DNA of 64,000 nt, taken from contig OENT01000345.1 in assembly GCA_900239685.1 (NCBI GenBank), positions 1-64,000 of the forward strand. The letters are read 5' to 3'. A model generated the notes under the pieces. That model was not told the origin of the DNA. It was given only the letters and a program-made list of their open reading frames with translations, and did not search any database. Below, one piece after another: positions 11,205 to 23,706 of this stretch. Each line of letters opens with the position of its first letter. The first letter of the stretch is position 1. Origin of the DNA: Rotaria macrura. Taxonomy: Eukaryota; Rotifera; Eurotatoria; Philodinida; Philodinidae. The position numbers were made by a program, and so were the translations under genes.

Positions 11205-12955
11205 TTTATTCTAATCGAACTTAAATTACGTATAAAGTAGTAGAAATTCAATTCAAAACCATTGAATTAGATTGAAATACTATCAGAATGAAAATTAATG
11301 GAATTAAATTGAGTATATGTTACTTAAAAATAATAAATATCGATTTATCCAAGATTTAATGTTTGGAGTTCTTAAATTGTGATTCATGTAAATTCATCAG
11401 CTCTGGGGTAGCTGTTCCGTTAGTCGTAGTTAACATATATTTTATCGAGATATTTGTTATCGACTTTCAAAAAATAGATGCACGACGAACTGAACAACAG
11501 TCGTGATTACTCATGGTCCCATATTTCGCAGACGAAATCTTTTACGGAAAATTAAAGTTGCAAGGTCTATATATGCACTTTCTGTTAACTATTTTTTTTA
11601 AAACATGTTATTTCATTCACCATCGAGTAATACTGAATGAGTAAGAAGTCGTGAGTAATTAGTATTCACCCTATCATCTGCCAACAATATATACGTCGAA
11701 ACATCAATACAGGTTTGGGTGGTGGCAATATAGAATTAGCGAAAGTTCACTTCACCGGCCCTCGTCAAACAACTGGCATGTCTGAGTCGGTCAGTGACGC
11801 TGACCTAAGATCCCACAATGAATAACTGTGGTGCACCGAGGATTTTCTTTATTCGTAAGTAGACTATGATGTCTTACTACAGAGCTAAAGAAAAAGACAA
11901 AATGTTTCTCACGCTTAATGCAGAACCTTACAACACTTGCTTATGGATATTTTTATCTTTCGCTTAGTCAATTTCAAATTAGTAAAACTTTCAATTGAAC
12001 TCTAGAGTGATAGAACATCAAGGGAAACGTTTCGAACTTTACTCGTGTGTAAATTCTATTTACTGTGGGTTCGATAGAAGAAGGTGTACTTGAAAAACAA
12101 CTTGAACGAAAGACCTGAGGTTAGTTTAGCTGCTTGTTCGAACGGATTTGATAATATCCTGATATTAATTAATGTTATTGATGTTTTCATTGATAAAAAA
12201 AACTAAAAGAAATAGTACTAGAAGCATTTCTTACAGAAACAAGTGCTCTTCTCGGGGATCAACACAATATCACACCCCACAACTATTTCAGTCAAAGTAT
12301 TAATCAATAACTAATTCATTTCGTGAATAGTTAATGATTCACAATTCGATGATTTTATCAGCAATCTAACTACTAAAATCGAACTAAATCCAAAATGCTA
12401 AAAAATTTATTCTTTGTTATCAACTATACCAGCGGATAGTATACAAATTCCTGTGGCATGCATCTATCCATGAAATATGATTTTCGAAGGAATTCAACTC
12501 ATCCTTGATTTTAGTTTAGAAGCTGGACGAAGTATTATAGAAAATGAAATACGAAATATCAAATTCTACTTATTATATGGGAAAAAAATTTTCATTATTT
12601 TAAAAATCTCTATAAAAATCGTGCACTGAACATCTTGACAGAGTAATCGTTCGGCTTGATATGGTACACGCTAGTTCGAACAATGTTAATGATGAAATTA
12701 CCACGTTTTATCAACCTTTACGAAATGACAAAGAGCCAAAGGGGAAACAGCAGATTTCTGTGATATTTCTGATATTTTTGAAATAAATCAATTGATTTTA
12801 ATCAGGAAAATCAAGAAAATCGGATTTAAACTCTCCCTCCCTAGATTGATATTTCGAACATCAAGGATACCAAATTTAATCATTTCAATCGACTCAATGA
12901 TTTTTTTTATTTAAAATTTAAAAAATCAGCTGTTTCCCTCTTGCAATGAGCACCG
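11205..12955. other. intergenic; small GC-richer island near 11.7-11.85 kb
   Basis: No supported gene. A GC-richer island at about 11690-11850 contains the short inverted repeat ggtcag-tgacg-ctgacc near 11801-11817. It could be a small RNA gene or a repeat fragment, but no snoRNA box pair or tRNA fold could be assigned. A 42-codon plus frame at 12661-12788 reads protein-like and may be an outlying piece of the HECT relic that follows. Confidence 0.4.
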
Positions 12956-13878
12956 ATGATGGAAGCATGGTATGTAGACATCCAGATTATTGATGTAAGT
13001 GACTGTAATCGGGATTCAATAATGAATACATGTTGGCATAGTTGTAGTGCACGTCTACTTCTATTCACTTTGTGTCCCAGCAGACGCAAGAATACTGGTC
13101 TGTATCGTGATAATTGGATATCCAATATATTCTCGGTACACGAATCGATTTCACACGAATTGAAAAGTCATTATCCGTACTTTGGACAATTGATGGCCAT
13201 GACCATGAAAAAGAAACATTATTTAGATTTGAAATTTCCTCGTTTATTATGGAAGCAACAGACTCTAGAACAAGTAACTAATTAGTAAAGATATAGAAGC
13301 TATTGATGAAGTGGAGAAATATTTTCAGCAAAATGAACTTATCAATATGGATATTGGAGTTGACTATTTAATCAGTAGTATTATGAATGAACTACGGCTT
13401 GATGTTGTTAATTCATTTGGACTAACTCATGACCTTGTTCCTGGCGGTAGAGATGTATCGATAATAGCATCGAACTTTAAAAATGATTGCACAAAATATC
13501 ATGAATATCGTCTAAATGCATTTCGTCACCAGATTGAGTATGTTTCACAAATATTTTTCATTGTTGGTACTATTCTATTTTTTAAACCTGTTTACAGCTG
13601 TTAAACGTGAGGAAGCCGCAAGCCGAATAGGTAATATTGATATTGAGTTATTAAAAAGAAATATCAAGTATCGCTGCTCGAACACTCAAGAATCACCTCA
13701 CATAGTGCGACTTTGGACAGTCCTCAATGGAATGTTCAATGAGGAACAAAAGAAATTGTTGCTTACTTTTTTTATGAGGAAGAAATACGCTGCCGCGTTG
13801 TGGTTAAAAATTTACATTCAAACTTTTAATATATGGAAAGGATAACATCGCCTGATGAAGTAGACAACTGTTCCAACG
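12956..13878 (+). pseudogene. HECT-domain E3 ubiquitin ligase relic
   Basis: Three plus frames together read as most of a HECT domain. SRRKNTGLYRDNW and YFGQLMAMTMKKKHYLDLKF (13050-13245) match the N-lobe; LTHDLVPGGRDVSI (13425-13465) is the LVPGG signature; ELLKRNIKY (13645-13670) and FNEEQKKLLLTFF (13735-13770) belong to the C-lobe approach. The frame breaks at about 13280-13296, where the text after TLEQVTN resumes as DIEAIDEVEKYFQQ one base out of register. A second break lies near 13536-13600, where a possible gt...cag intron does not close in frame. Text resembling SPDEVDNC follows in another frame near 13850. The segment holding the catalytic cysteine (TCFxxLxLP type) was not found. 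HECT enzymes transfer ubiquitin through that cysteine, so this copy is inferred to be dead. Confidence 0.7.
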
Positions 13879-16800
13879 TAAGTAGTATGTGGCATACATA
13901 GTAGCTAAGTCAGAATCATGCACCAAAGCATGTACAGCTTATGGTCACTCTTCTAATACATTATATTGTGTACGGATGATTTTATTCCCACAAAACTCGA
14001 ATCGGTTTTTCAGCATTAAAATTGGAAAAACTTTCCGCAAAAGTCTATGAAGTTTATAAAATTTCTAGATAAACCTATGAGGGTTTTCGATTCTATTGAA
14101 TGCGTTCACTGGAAGTGTGCCATCGGACCTCTTCTTATTTTCTAGTTGAGATTCAACTCGAACAATGACTGTTTATTGTAATTTATTTATTTTGATTGAA
14201 GATTACATGTTGAATTTCTCATTGCTAGCCTCTGTGTAGATCGGACATTTCGGGGATGTAACTCAACAAAAGAATGTAGAGTGAAACTATATTCAAGAAT
14301 GAATCTTTTAGTATTTTTACAGTAAAATGTATCTCCAGGACATTGATAATTTATTTAGAACTCTTCAACTTTGTCTTATTTCTATTTCAAGGTCGCAAAT
14401 GTACTTTTTCAAATGACCTACGACAATATTCTACAACTAGCATTATGTAATAACACTTAGATTATGCCGTCACATATTGTTCGAGTATCAACGGTGACTG
14501 AACACGAAACTGGGCTTGAGGATTCATCATCAAGTGTGTTGGAGTGCGAATGTAGGCGGATGGATATAGGTTCGGATCGCTTTTTACTCTATCCATATCC
14601 ACACCCAGATTCGCACCATTTAGCATCAACATCGTAGACTAGTATTTGTCTATTAGTCCAATACTGAATTTTTCGATAAGCACGATTAAGCATATGTTTT
14701 CATCTTATCAACGAAGTTAAACTTTGCAGAGATCAATTCCCAGATCCGAAAACTACGACGTCGTATACACGAATTTAAAACTACGACCGTGTTTTTTCGT
14801 GCACTATGTAAAAACTACCTATATACTGTAGTATACAATAGAAATACGACGAAATACGGTCCTAATTCTAGTGTCATGTATACGACTGTTTTTTTTTCTA
14901 TCTATGGATATAATCGCACAAATATCGAAGAACAGTAATGAGAAATGGCATCCACTGTTAGTCTCAAATGCAACCAATCTACTAGTTTCAAATTGTCATT
15001 TGTTGACAATGGGTATGCTTAGATTTTTTGGGTTAGCCTTAAAACTGAAAATAATGCATTGATTTATTTCCCAAGGAAATTTGATTAATACTGAATCTTT
15101 AGAAATCAATAGTTTCGGTACTAGGGATGCTAATTTAGTGAACAAATCGGCATTAAATGTTTTCTTTATCATAATACACCAATACATCATTTTAACCTTT
15201 AATGGTAACTCGAGACACCTCTAGGCAGCCTACAATCAACGTGGCTATCGCTGATTATACTGATATCAAGGTCACTACTTTCATTAGGGGATTGGATGTT
15301 GTGAATCAAAACAGCACTTAATAACGGGCTTTAACACAGTGTAACATTTATGAAGTCAGCTTCGCATGTTTCCTTTAGTAAAGTTAACAATAGTGATTTG
15401 AGCATGGAACAATTCTATTCAACCACCCGTGTTTTCCTTAATGACGACGACAATTGCAACTCTCTAGCTTGCTAATTTACTAGAATCTGAAAAATGCCTA
15501 TCCATCACATTTTTAGATGAGCACTAAACATCTTTGACAAATTATTGAATGGTTGTATGTTTCTTCTGTAATTGTTCTTGAGAAAGTGCCTTCTAAAACA
15601 ATGTTGTTACAGACTCGCGTTTCCCAATAAATTTTGTTCTGGAAATCAAGTCCATGCATTTAAGATAGATTCAATCAATAAATAGAACAGCACAATGATT
15701 TCCGATCGCATTACTGAAACATACAAGCGAAAATGTATTCAATTTTGAGAAAATATAAAAATAAACTGGTTGATTGAAACAGATGGCTGCCTGTAGAAAC
15801 ACATTGCTATTGCATCGAATTAATGGTAGCTTACTGTATCTCATTTAGAAGAGATCTTTCTGATCAAATACAGAGACAAAAAAGGTGCATAGGATACACA
15901 AAAAGTGAAACAAATACAGTTCCGATCCATATTATGTCCAGAAGCACGCGCACCACAAACCAAAAATAAATTCTTTTTGAACAGTCACCATGCTTCTTTC
16001 GACAGCGTGCATATCTTATGTGTTTTCTACAAATAATGTGCCACGTATACATAGCCTTTAAATTACTATCATTTTATACAACTCGATGTGTTCGATGCTG
16101 CATGTGGATCATATTTTTATCTATCGACACTGCATATAATCTGATCCACTACCCTGCTCAACCGTCGATAAATAATTAAAAGAGGTTATTTCAAACAAAC
16201 TTTACGAGAAAACTATCCATAAATATTCATCATATGGATATTGAAATGTGTAACACCCATTTTCGTTTCGCCACACAAACGTTAATTGAGAACCAATCAC
16301 ATCAACAGCTTTGTCAGTTGGAAAAAACAACATATATGTTGACAGTAAAAAGAAAAGAAAAAAATGCCTATTTCTGGTGTCAATCGACAAAGAATTGTAA
16401 TGAGTGAAATGAAAAAAATGATTTTATCCTTCTTCTCAACATTTTCACACAACAACATTTCGTCAGATGAAGATTAAAAGTAAAGAAATAATCTTAGTCC
16501 ACAAATTTCTATAGAATTAAATCTTGCATTCATAATCATCCCATCGTGTCTTCCAAATGCAGGAAAACTGATTTCGAAAGTGTTTCTCATAATTTCACAG
16601 TATATCTAGAAAAAGAATTGACATCGATTCAACCAGGAGACAAAAATCTTAAGAAATATAGCAATTACATTATTAAATCTGAACAAAAATTTTGATTATT
16701 TGTTGTTTTGCGCAAATCAAGTAGTGTGGATGGGATTTATTGAAAATATAAGAAAAACTATCGGCTTTATCAGCATCACTCGTTAGAACGGGAAACGTGA

Positions 16801-17230
16801 CCTCTAACAGTCGCAGCAATTATCAGAATTCAGACTATTTTGTTATATTTACGCTATCGAAAAATATCCAGCTCGATATATATCGAATAGTACGACATTT
16901 TGAATGAAAATGATAATTTTTCATCGGTTTTAATCGCATTTGAAGATACTTCCTATAAACACACAAGAAGCTAAGTTTTTTGAAAAACGCAAATCGGTTT
17001 TTCTATTATATCAGATTTTCCCATATTTTAAATAAAAATCGACCGTAAAATCATTTCAATCAAAATTTATCCATTTTATTAGTGAATAAGCAAAATTAAA
17101 TGTGGGTTAGAATAAGGGTCCACGAACACTCATATCTGCCCTCCTTACTCACAGACAACAAAACCCTAATAAGAGCAACAGTTTTAAGATATTGCTTAAC
17201 TATTTAGATTCGATAGTATGTCATATTTGT
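13879..17230. other. 3.35-kb gene-poor stretch
   Basis: No supported gene was found. Frames here are short and non-homologous by eye. The only structure noted is an imperfect foldback at 14544-14617, described separately. The final part (16.6-17.2 kb) is the region downstream of the ADP-ribosyltransferase gene. Confidence 0.5.
14544..14617. repeat. imperfect foldback
   Basis: The left arm gtgcgaatgtaggcggatgg and the right arm, read on the other strand as gtgcgaatctgggtgtggat, pair over roughly 30 bp with several mismatches around a short loop. It is GC-richer than its surroundings. It could be a small transposon relic or a structured non-coding RNA; nothing in the sequence decides between them. 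Confidence 0.4.
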
Positions 17231-18625
17231 TTATATTGATAAATATTGATCACATTCTTCTAATTCTATTTGAGTCATACTTTCAATATTATCAGAAAAT
17301 ACATGTTCAACTATTCCTACTGTTTTCACTTTAAATACGGAATATGGCATAATTAATACTTCAGCTTCGTTTGCATATTGAGATACATTTTCAATATGCA
17401 AAGCAGTACGTCGATGCTTGATCTGATATTTACATATCACCCACGATTTAATTTTGGTTTTATCGACTTTACAACGTAAGACCTTATCTTCTTGTGTTTG
17501 TGCCGCTTTTTCTTGTCGACAGGACATTAATTCTGCAACTTCTCGATCAATTGATGAAGACAAGAATGATTTTGTCATTAATATAGAACCAACTTGATAT
17601 TTTCGTTTATCATCTTCATTTATTTTCATGACTCGGTAAGCAACACCAATAAACACATATTTTTCCAAGCTATCATGGTGTGATATAAGTGCTATAATAT
17701 ATCTTCGTTCACTTTGACAACGAGTAGCACCACCTGCTATTTCAGCATTTAAAATTCTGTAGAAATCAGTTTCAGCTGTGTAAGCTGTAATTATCCATAT
17801 TGGATTTTTCTCTTCGGTAGCCTTTCGAAAATAACGTCTGATAATATCAATACCAGTGATATTAGTTAGCTCTTTGTTGATATAGTTTTTTTCAATTTTT
17901 TCGAACATTTTATTGATTGAGGCAGTCTTCATGCTACTGTCGTACAATGACTTCATAATTTTTCGTTCATCTACCGCATTTTCCATAGCATCTTCATCAA
18001 AGAACTCCCATTCAATAGCGCCAGTATACGAAATAAGTCGATTACTACTCGGTATGCGCAGAAAAAGTTCTTTAATGCCATCATTTTTCGCTTCATCATA
18101 TGGTAAACAATCATACTTATTCGATATTGCTCTGTTAGCTCCTACTTTCAACAACAATTCTACAATTTCACGATGACCATGATAAGATGCACTGTGTAAT
18201 GCTGTACTACCATTTGGTTCAATTCGATCTACTTCATCAAGTGTCATATTTGCAAGTAACTTTTCAACTTTCTCAAAGTTGTTCAGACGACATGCCAAAT
18301 AAAAATCACTGCATAGCTCCGATGGGGTCATTGTTAGTTCTTTTGTTGTTTTCAATGATGCTGATACAGGCTTAGAATCTTGCACAGTATCATTAGTCGA
18401 CGTTAATTTATTCACAGAAATTGGTTCTACCTGATTCGATGGAATAATTAGTTGTATTTCTGTTGTTGCAGATATTTGGTAAGAATTTTGGGGTGTATCG
18501 TTATTTGGAATCGAGGTTGTTACAGGATTACGTTCTGGATGATCAGGTTGGGCATGTGAATAGTTACGTTTCGCCCCACGAAGCTTATATACATGGTTTT
18601 TCAACGTTGCTAATACGGTTCCCAT
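17231..18625 (-). CDS. ankyrin-repeat mono-ADP-ribosyltransferase
   Basis: A single-exon gene of 464 aa predicted to transfer ADP-ribose from NAD to a protein side chain. Residues 1-100 are Ser/Thr/Pro-rich and disordered-looking. The N-terminus MGTVLAT fits an N-myristoylation motif, implying membrane attachment. Ankyrin repeats occupy about 104-190 (NGSTALHSASYHGHREIVEL). The ART fold covers about 240-440 with the R-S-E triad of arginine-type transferases: R331 in GVAYR, the Ser run S356-S358 in KSFLSSS, and the bi-glutamate E420-A-E422 before VLIMPYSVFKV. The fusion of ankyrin repeats to an ART is a recurring architecture in bdelloid genomes (general knowledge, not checked here). All key residues are present and no break is seen, so it is probably active. 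The substrate is unknown. Confidence 0.85.
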   Translation of the reverse strand: MGTVLATLKNHVYKLRGAKRNYSHAQPDHPERNPVTTSIPNNDTPQNSYQISATTEIQLIIPSNQVEPISVNKLTSTNDTVQDSKPVSASLKTTKELTMTPSELCSDFYLACRLNNFEKVEKLLANMTLDEVDRIEPNGSTALHSASYHGHREIVELLLKVGANRAISNKYDCLPYDEAKNDGIKELFLRIPSSNRLISYTGAIEWEFFDEDAMENAVDERKIMKSLYDSSMKTASINKMFEKIEKNYINKELTNITGIDIIRRYFRKATEEKNPIWIITAYTAETDFYRILNAEIAGGATRCQSERRYIIALISHHDSLEKYVFIGVAYRVMKINEDDKRKYQVGSILMTKSFLSSSIDREVAELMSCRQEKAAQTQEDKVLRCKVDKTKIKSWVICKYQIKHRRTALHIENVSQYANEAEVLIMPYSVFKVKTVGIVEHVFSDNIESMTQIELEECDQYLSI

Positions 18626-20063
18626 TTATAGATAGCTAACTGGTTAATATCACAAAGTATCGATGAACAAAAAAATATGATTAAACAAAAGTAAAATTGA
18701 TTCAAATAAGGAACTTTGATCTACAGCAAATAAATTCTTTTCAAATTTATATAATGAAATGCGACACTAGAAAAACACCTTTCATACAAACCAATTGTGT
18801 ATGATATGTCACATGCATGTGACCTAAAAGCCAATCGAGACGAGGGACAAAGAAAAAGAACAGAGTTTGCGAGTTGACGCTGATAAGTTTTAGTAATAAG
18901 TGATATATTGTCACATTGAGTGGATAATAAAAAAAAGACCGTCTCTCTTTCTCATGTTATCAGTATCATTCTAAAATGACTGTCTATGTCAATAAAGAAG
19001 AGAATAACGACTAGCTGTATTAAAAGTTTGTCACCGCTCTTGGTAATGATGTTTCTTGAACTAATTCGCATAACTAGACTACGATTATTTAATATAGAAC
19101 ACACGCTTATATGTTGGAGAGAGATAAACAGAAAAAAGTAAACGAAGAAGTTTGGGAGATGATACCAACATCGGCACAAAAAGTGATTGTGATTTTCTCG
19201 CTATTGAAATGAATGTTTCGATTGACATCTCTTTTTTTCGAATCCATAGCAAGCAAAAAGAAATAGTTCGGGGCTTTACCCAGGACAATCAATCGAATCA
19301 TCAGATCCAATCAGAATTTCGGAGACGGATCGATTTACGGATCCCTACTGTTAAAATTTAACTGAATCTCACGTAAGCTTTTGACCCACCTGTTGAAATA
19401 TCACCAGGTACTAAGTAGCATCTATTTAAGAAAGAAGTATTCGTCCATCGAATACGCTTATAAGTCTACCTCCAGGATCCCGGCAGGATTTCATCTCCTG
19501 AGAAAATTTATTGACCATATTATATTATTCCGAACACTAATAAAATGCTCAATTCACAGTAACAGCCGAAAACTTCGTCTAAGTTTGTCATTAAATTGCT
19601 CCATTGTTATGCCATCCGCTTTTTAGTATATTGGCTAAATAAAATTACATCTTATGGTATAATAAGCTATTATGTTCGAACATGACTGCCAGGAACGTAT
19701 TTATTATCATCAGTACTAGAATTTCAAGAAAATAACTGGTCAGATTCGTCAAGTTTTGTAGATCTTGCTCTGACCAGTTATAGGTGAAGACCTATATCAT
19801 CTTCAAATTACATTTCTTTTGCTTTTTCTAAGATCCCTAATTCAAAATACAACCATGTATGAAAGAACTATATTGAATGTGACAAAGAATAATTCAATGG
19901 GTTTGAATGTAATTGTCTGCAAGTATAAGGGTCCACTGACACCGACATTCATCTCATTTTGAAACAGAAGAAAGGTTGATAACAGCTGCAATAAGAAGCA
20001 CAAGAACAACGACCTTAAATGTGCTGGACAAAATCTATCATTATTTTTAAATGTACTGTTGGA
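18626..20063. other. intergenic upstream of the ART gene
   Basis: No supported gene. Overlapping frames on both strands at 19085-19361 have no recognisable motif. The minus frame at 19842-20105 is the partner of the weak similarity noted beside copy 1 of the duplicated block. Confidence 0.45.
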
Positions 20064-20725
20064 ATAAAACGAAGAAAAGCTATAAAGTATATTCATCAAT
20101 AACATTCATTGAAAATCATTTCAGCAACCACAGAAAGATGACCATAAAAAATAGCTCTTTTATATAATCAGAAATTTCTTATAAGACTAGCCGTGATTAA
20201 AAAGAATCTTGATTGTTTTTCAACATATTTCTTTCGCTTCTTAAGATATTCGACATAGATAATTAAAAGTAAAACTTCAAAATTATCATTATATTCAAAT
20301 CTATAAAACTCAATACTAATTACAACATAATTCTAAAGTGACAATATCTCCAGAAACCTGGATGACATATGGATATTCATCCCTGTATAGTTCTGTGACA
20401 TCTTAATATCAGTTCAATTCTCCTGTAAAATCATGACTAATTGAAGAGAAGAGCAGTACTTGTCATTGAAAACCATGGTTGATGTTTCATCGGTAAGAAC
20501 ACGTTAGAACCTATGCCTTTTTATCGATTAAAAACCTATGAGTTTGACTTTCTCTACTTTTATGTCTCAATTAATATGAGAAAATGGAAATGAACGGTTT
20601 CGTGATTGCATCGATTAGCAATGTCTTTTTTTATGAGGACAGATGCGATTGCTCTCGACTCATTGTGTAGTAATCTTTCTTCTATGTCTTTCATTTACTC
20701 GTAAATTCTTGTGCATTTTTCTGTA
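20064..20725. repeat. 0.66-kb duplicated block, copy 2
   Basis: This is the same-orientation copy of 10541-11204, about 9.5 kb away. It differs by a few bases only (for example aactcaat for aagtcaat, one T fewer in a poly-T, and ttttt for tcctc near the right end). The ankyrin/ADP-ribosyltransferase gene and the HECT relic lie between the copies, so recombination between them would delete or excise that interval. Confidence 0.9.
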
Positions 20726-20928
20726 AGAAACTCCATGAGAATAATGCTGACATCATATAAGAAATTATCTTTGTTTATTGAAGTTTTGACTGCATCGGTA
20801 GAAGCATGGAAACAAAGCGTTAATAAAATAATAAATATTTTATCGTTTAATGATATTGAAGTGAAGCTTTGAATTACAGTGAGAACACCTAATTCAGCAA
20901 TTTAATTCATATTTCTGTCGAAAAAGTT

Positions 20929-21150
20929 ATGATTGTGTGTTTGATTTCGGACGTTAATGATTCCGAAGAGAACTATAAAATGTTGATTACTCTTTTCCAA
21001 GACATAATCGATACAATGGAAACATTTACTGATCTTAATAAATATGCTGATTTCACTCTGAGCCTCAAAGATACAAAGTCATTCTTAATCGTCTCAAACG
21101 AAATTACTGATCAAGCAGTCATTCAACTTCAACATTTCTCTCATGTTTAA
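20929..21150 (+). pseudogene. possible N-terminal fragment of a bdelloid ART/TPR-type protein
   Basis: A 73-codon frame beginning with ATG reads LISDVNDSEENYKMLITLF and later LIVSNEITDQAVIQLQHFS. This pattern (an acidic D-x-x-V-N-x-S-E-E-N start, then LIVS followed by an alternating hydrophobic stretch) resembles the opening domain of bdelloid TPR/ADP-ribosyltransferase proteins as I remember them. The frame then stops and no transferase or TPR segment follows within the next kilobase. I read it as a truncated relic, with low certainty on the family. Confidence 0.3.
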
Positions 21151-23379
21151 TCAAAGATATATTGACGGCAGAACAGTGTGGGATCGAACAATATAAGAAG
21201 GTTACTGTCGGGTACTAAAATTTGAAATTGCTCTGTGAAATGCTTGAGTAATATGCTTCTTGTTTCAATCGAAATTGAATATCGATTATTGTTGTTCCAC
21301 ATGTAATTGATATTAATTTCGAAGAACTTCATCTATTTTTTTATGTATTCTCAACTGTAAAAGGAGATTCTTCTCGATATGTCACATGACGACAATAAAA
21401 AAATAGACTCTAGTACCCTTCAATACTATAGAATTCGCTGATAGTGACGCATAAATGAAAATAATGGCTGAACGAGATCAACCATATGATTAACCATCTT
21501 CTATGTGGTGTTATATTCGTGAAGTGTTTCTTTATTGAACATTGAATGAAGCTTCACGAACTCATGAGGGCAGATAATTTTAAAAATGGTCTTTTTCTTC
21601 TAGATTTTCATCTCCATATTGAAAGATTGTGTTTGCAAAGTAAACCTTGTAATTGAATAGTATTTTTTTTTCGAGAATAAGCTGTCCTTTACAAACAATG
21701 AGATAAATCAATCAAGGATAAAGGATGTTAATTTATCACTGAATAGTTTTGTACCCACTAGTAAGGATTGAAAAGTTGCTTACCTCTACGAAGAGACAGT
21801 ATTCGATGAAGTCCAGATTTTATTAGAATCATTTCTGTTATAGAAATCGATCCATTGATTTCAATAAAACGACTTTTGCTTTCTTTGCTTTCGTACATGA
21901 TATAACTTTCATGCGAAAGAGGAAGAAGAAGAAATTCATATATCGATGCACAGCACATTTCGAGTCAAATAAGGAGAACAAATCGAACGATGATTATGAC
22001 AGATTAAATTAGGATCAACTGGTGATAATGATCCAATACTGACACGACGAACAGAATACACATGAAATGAAATGTGCCGGCAAACACCACTAAATCACAT
22101 GCGTCATCTGATGATGATCATGGGACATTATGATACATCACAGAAAATTTTACAAAACACAATCTCACAAAACGATGAACATTCAGCCACACTATAGAAT
22201 TATCGAATGGATAATGCGTTGCTGGCGAAGAATGTATTAAATCATGCACTGTCGTGTTGCAAAAAGAAACTTTAATAATAAGAAAACACATTAGAAATAT
22301 AAGAAAACTCGGATCTATTCAATCGATAAGCATTATCTAACAAATACTGCAACATCATTTTTATCTACCAATCAAAGGACACGTATCATATAGGATTATC
22401 TTGCCATTACCCATAGCAACATTACTCCTGTCTATACTTTCATGGTATCGACTATTCTTCAGTATTCTCATACTATGAGAAGGCATATACAATTTCATGC
22501 GAATCATTACCAACTAGTTCATCCTGATTTAACTAGTACTTCAAGTAACATTGATATGATGCATCCGTTAAGAGAAGCGTATTGTACAGTACTCTCATCT
22601 CATGAAAATACACTCGAAATTAAACAGGAAAGTATCTCTATGAATCATCCCTCATAGAATGTCACTCATCACAATATTGCAGAGGATTTTGAGTACCTTC
22701 ATCAATGTGAAGAAATTAATCGATGTACTCCATCGACATTCAATAATTATCACTCCTTTGCTTTTTAATCTAATGAAATTCAGTCTTTATTTTTAATTTA
22801 ATAAATAAATATGCTGTACAAGAAGTCCTCTCATCAAAAATCAATGATTAAGTCTCAACTCAAGACGAGTGTATCGTGTTACCTTGAAAAGGGGCGAGAT
22901 TTACAAGAATATCGATTAAAACTATTTTTTTCCTAATTTCTCTTGCTATGATGACTTATTTATGCTAAGTCTGAGTCACGGCACACATATTTGCAATGTA
23001 TGTGAATACTTTTTTTCTTTGAAGGAAATACTGCACAAAACAATTGGAGAATAAAAACGAAAATAATTGTTCTATTCCGTGCGAATGCATTGCTCGAGTT
23101 ACTCATATCTTGCTTTACTTCGAAATAGGACTGTGGATTCAGAAGAGGAAATATGTTGGATATTCTTATGGAAACAGAGAAATTATAAATAAAAAGAAGA
23201 GCGACACATCAATATTTATGACTAGTAAATCACAAAATCTACACCCATATGCATCCAGATTCTATCTTAGCTAAAATAAAATATTCGATCAGTTCTATTT
23301 TATTATACATTCATAGTGTAATTCGTATGCATCCAACACATAAGAAATGAATATGAAGATGCAAAACAATGTTTTGAGA
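21151..23379. other. 2.2-kb gene-poor stretch with one exon-like minus ORF
   Basis: No gene could be assembled. A minus frame with ATG at 21958 runs to about 21781 and ends at a canonical-looking donor (aggtaagc), so it could be a first exon, but no matching downstream exon was recognised. Other frames are short and featureless. Confidence 0.35.
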
Positions 23380-23706
23380 TCAATTAAAAGGCGTTCTCGT
23401 AGTGTTGGATTCTTCATTAAAGCATAGAACATAGTTTCTTGACTCGGTCCATAGATATAGCACAGCACTGAAAATATTCAGCAGAAAGAGAGCGACAAAG
23501 AAGACGTTGCTTAGATATTTTACAGCCACAATTTCCTCTTCAGTAAAGAGTTCATTTTCATCATGCAACGAAGATGATCTGCAAGGTTTACATGTCAATA
23601 CGCGATACATGCCGACTACAAAAGCTCTGATCCCTTTTTACGATACTGCTGATCATCGTGCACGGACAGCACCAAAAGCCAATGCAGCATCGTTTACATT
23701 TACCAT
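23380..23706 (-). pseudogene. frameshifted C-terminal part of the same membrane protein
   Basis: After the stop at 23700, protein-like text continues by hopping frames: VNVNDAALAFGAVRA (23706-23660), then DDQQYRKK (about 23655-23632), then GIRAFVVGMYRVLTCKPC and a clear membrane helix VFFVALFLLNIFSAVLYLW, ending at 23380. Three single-base shifts within about 80 bp would be needed to read it through. Possible causes are a decaying gene, local sequencing or assembly error, or very small introns. I could not find donor/acceptor pairs that restore the frame. One of the same three frames also encodes the first part of the gene. Confidence 0.5.

Noticed and set aside
11690..11850. Possible structured RNA gene
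   Set aside because: A short hairpin and higher GC exist, but no tRNA, snoRNA or snRNA signature could be identified.
17913..18375. Plus-strand ORFs of 87 and 62 codons
   Set aside because: Antisense shadows of the ADP-ribosyltransferase gene.
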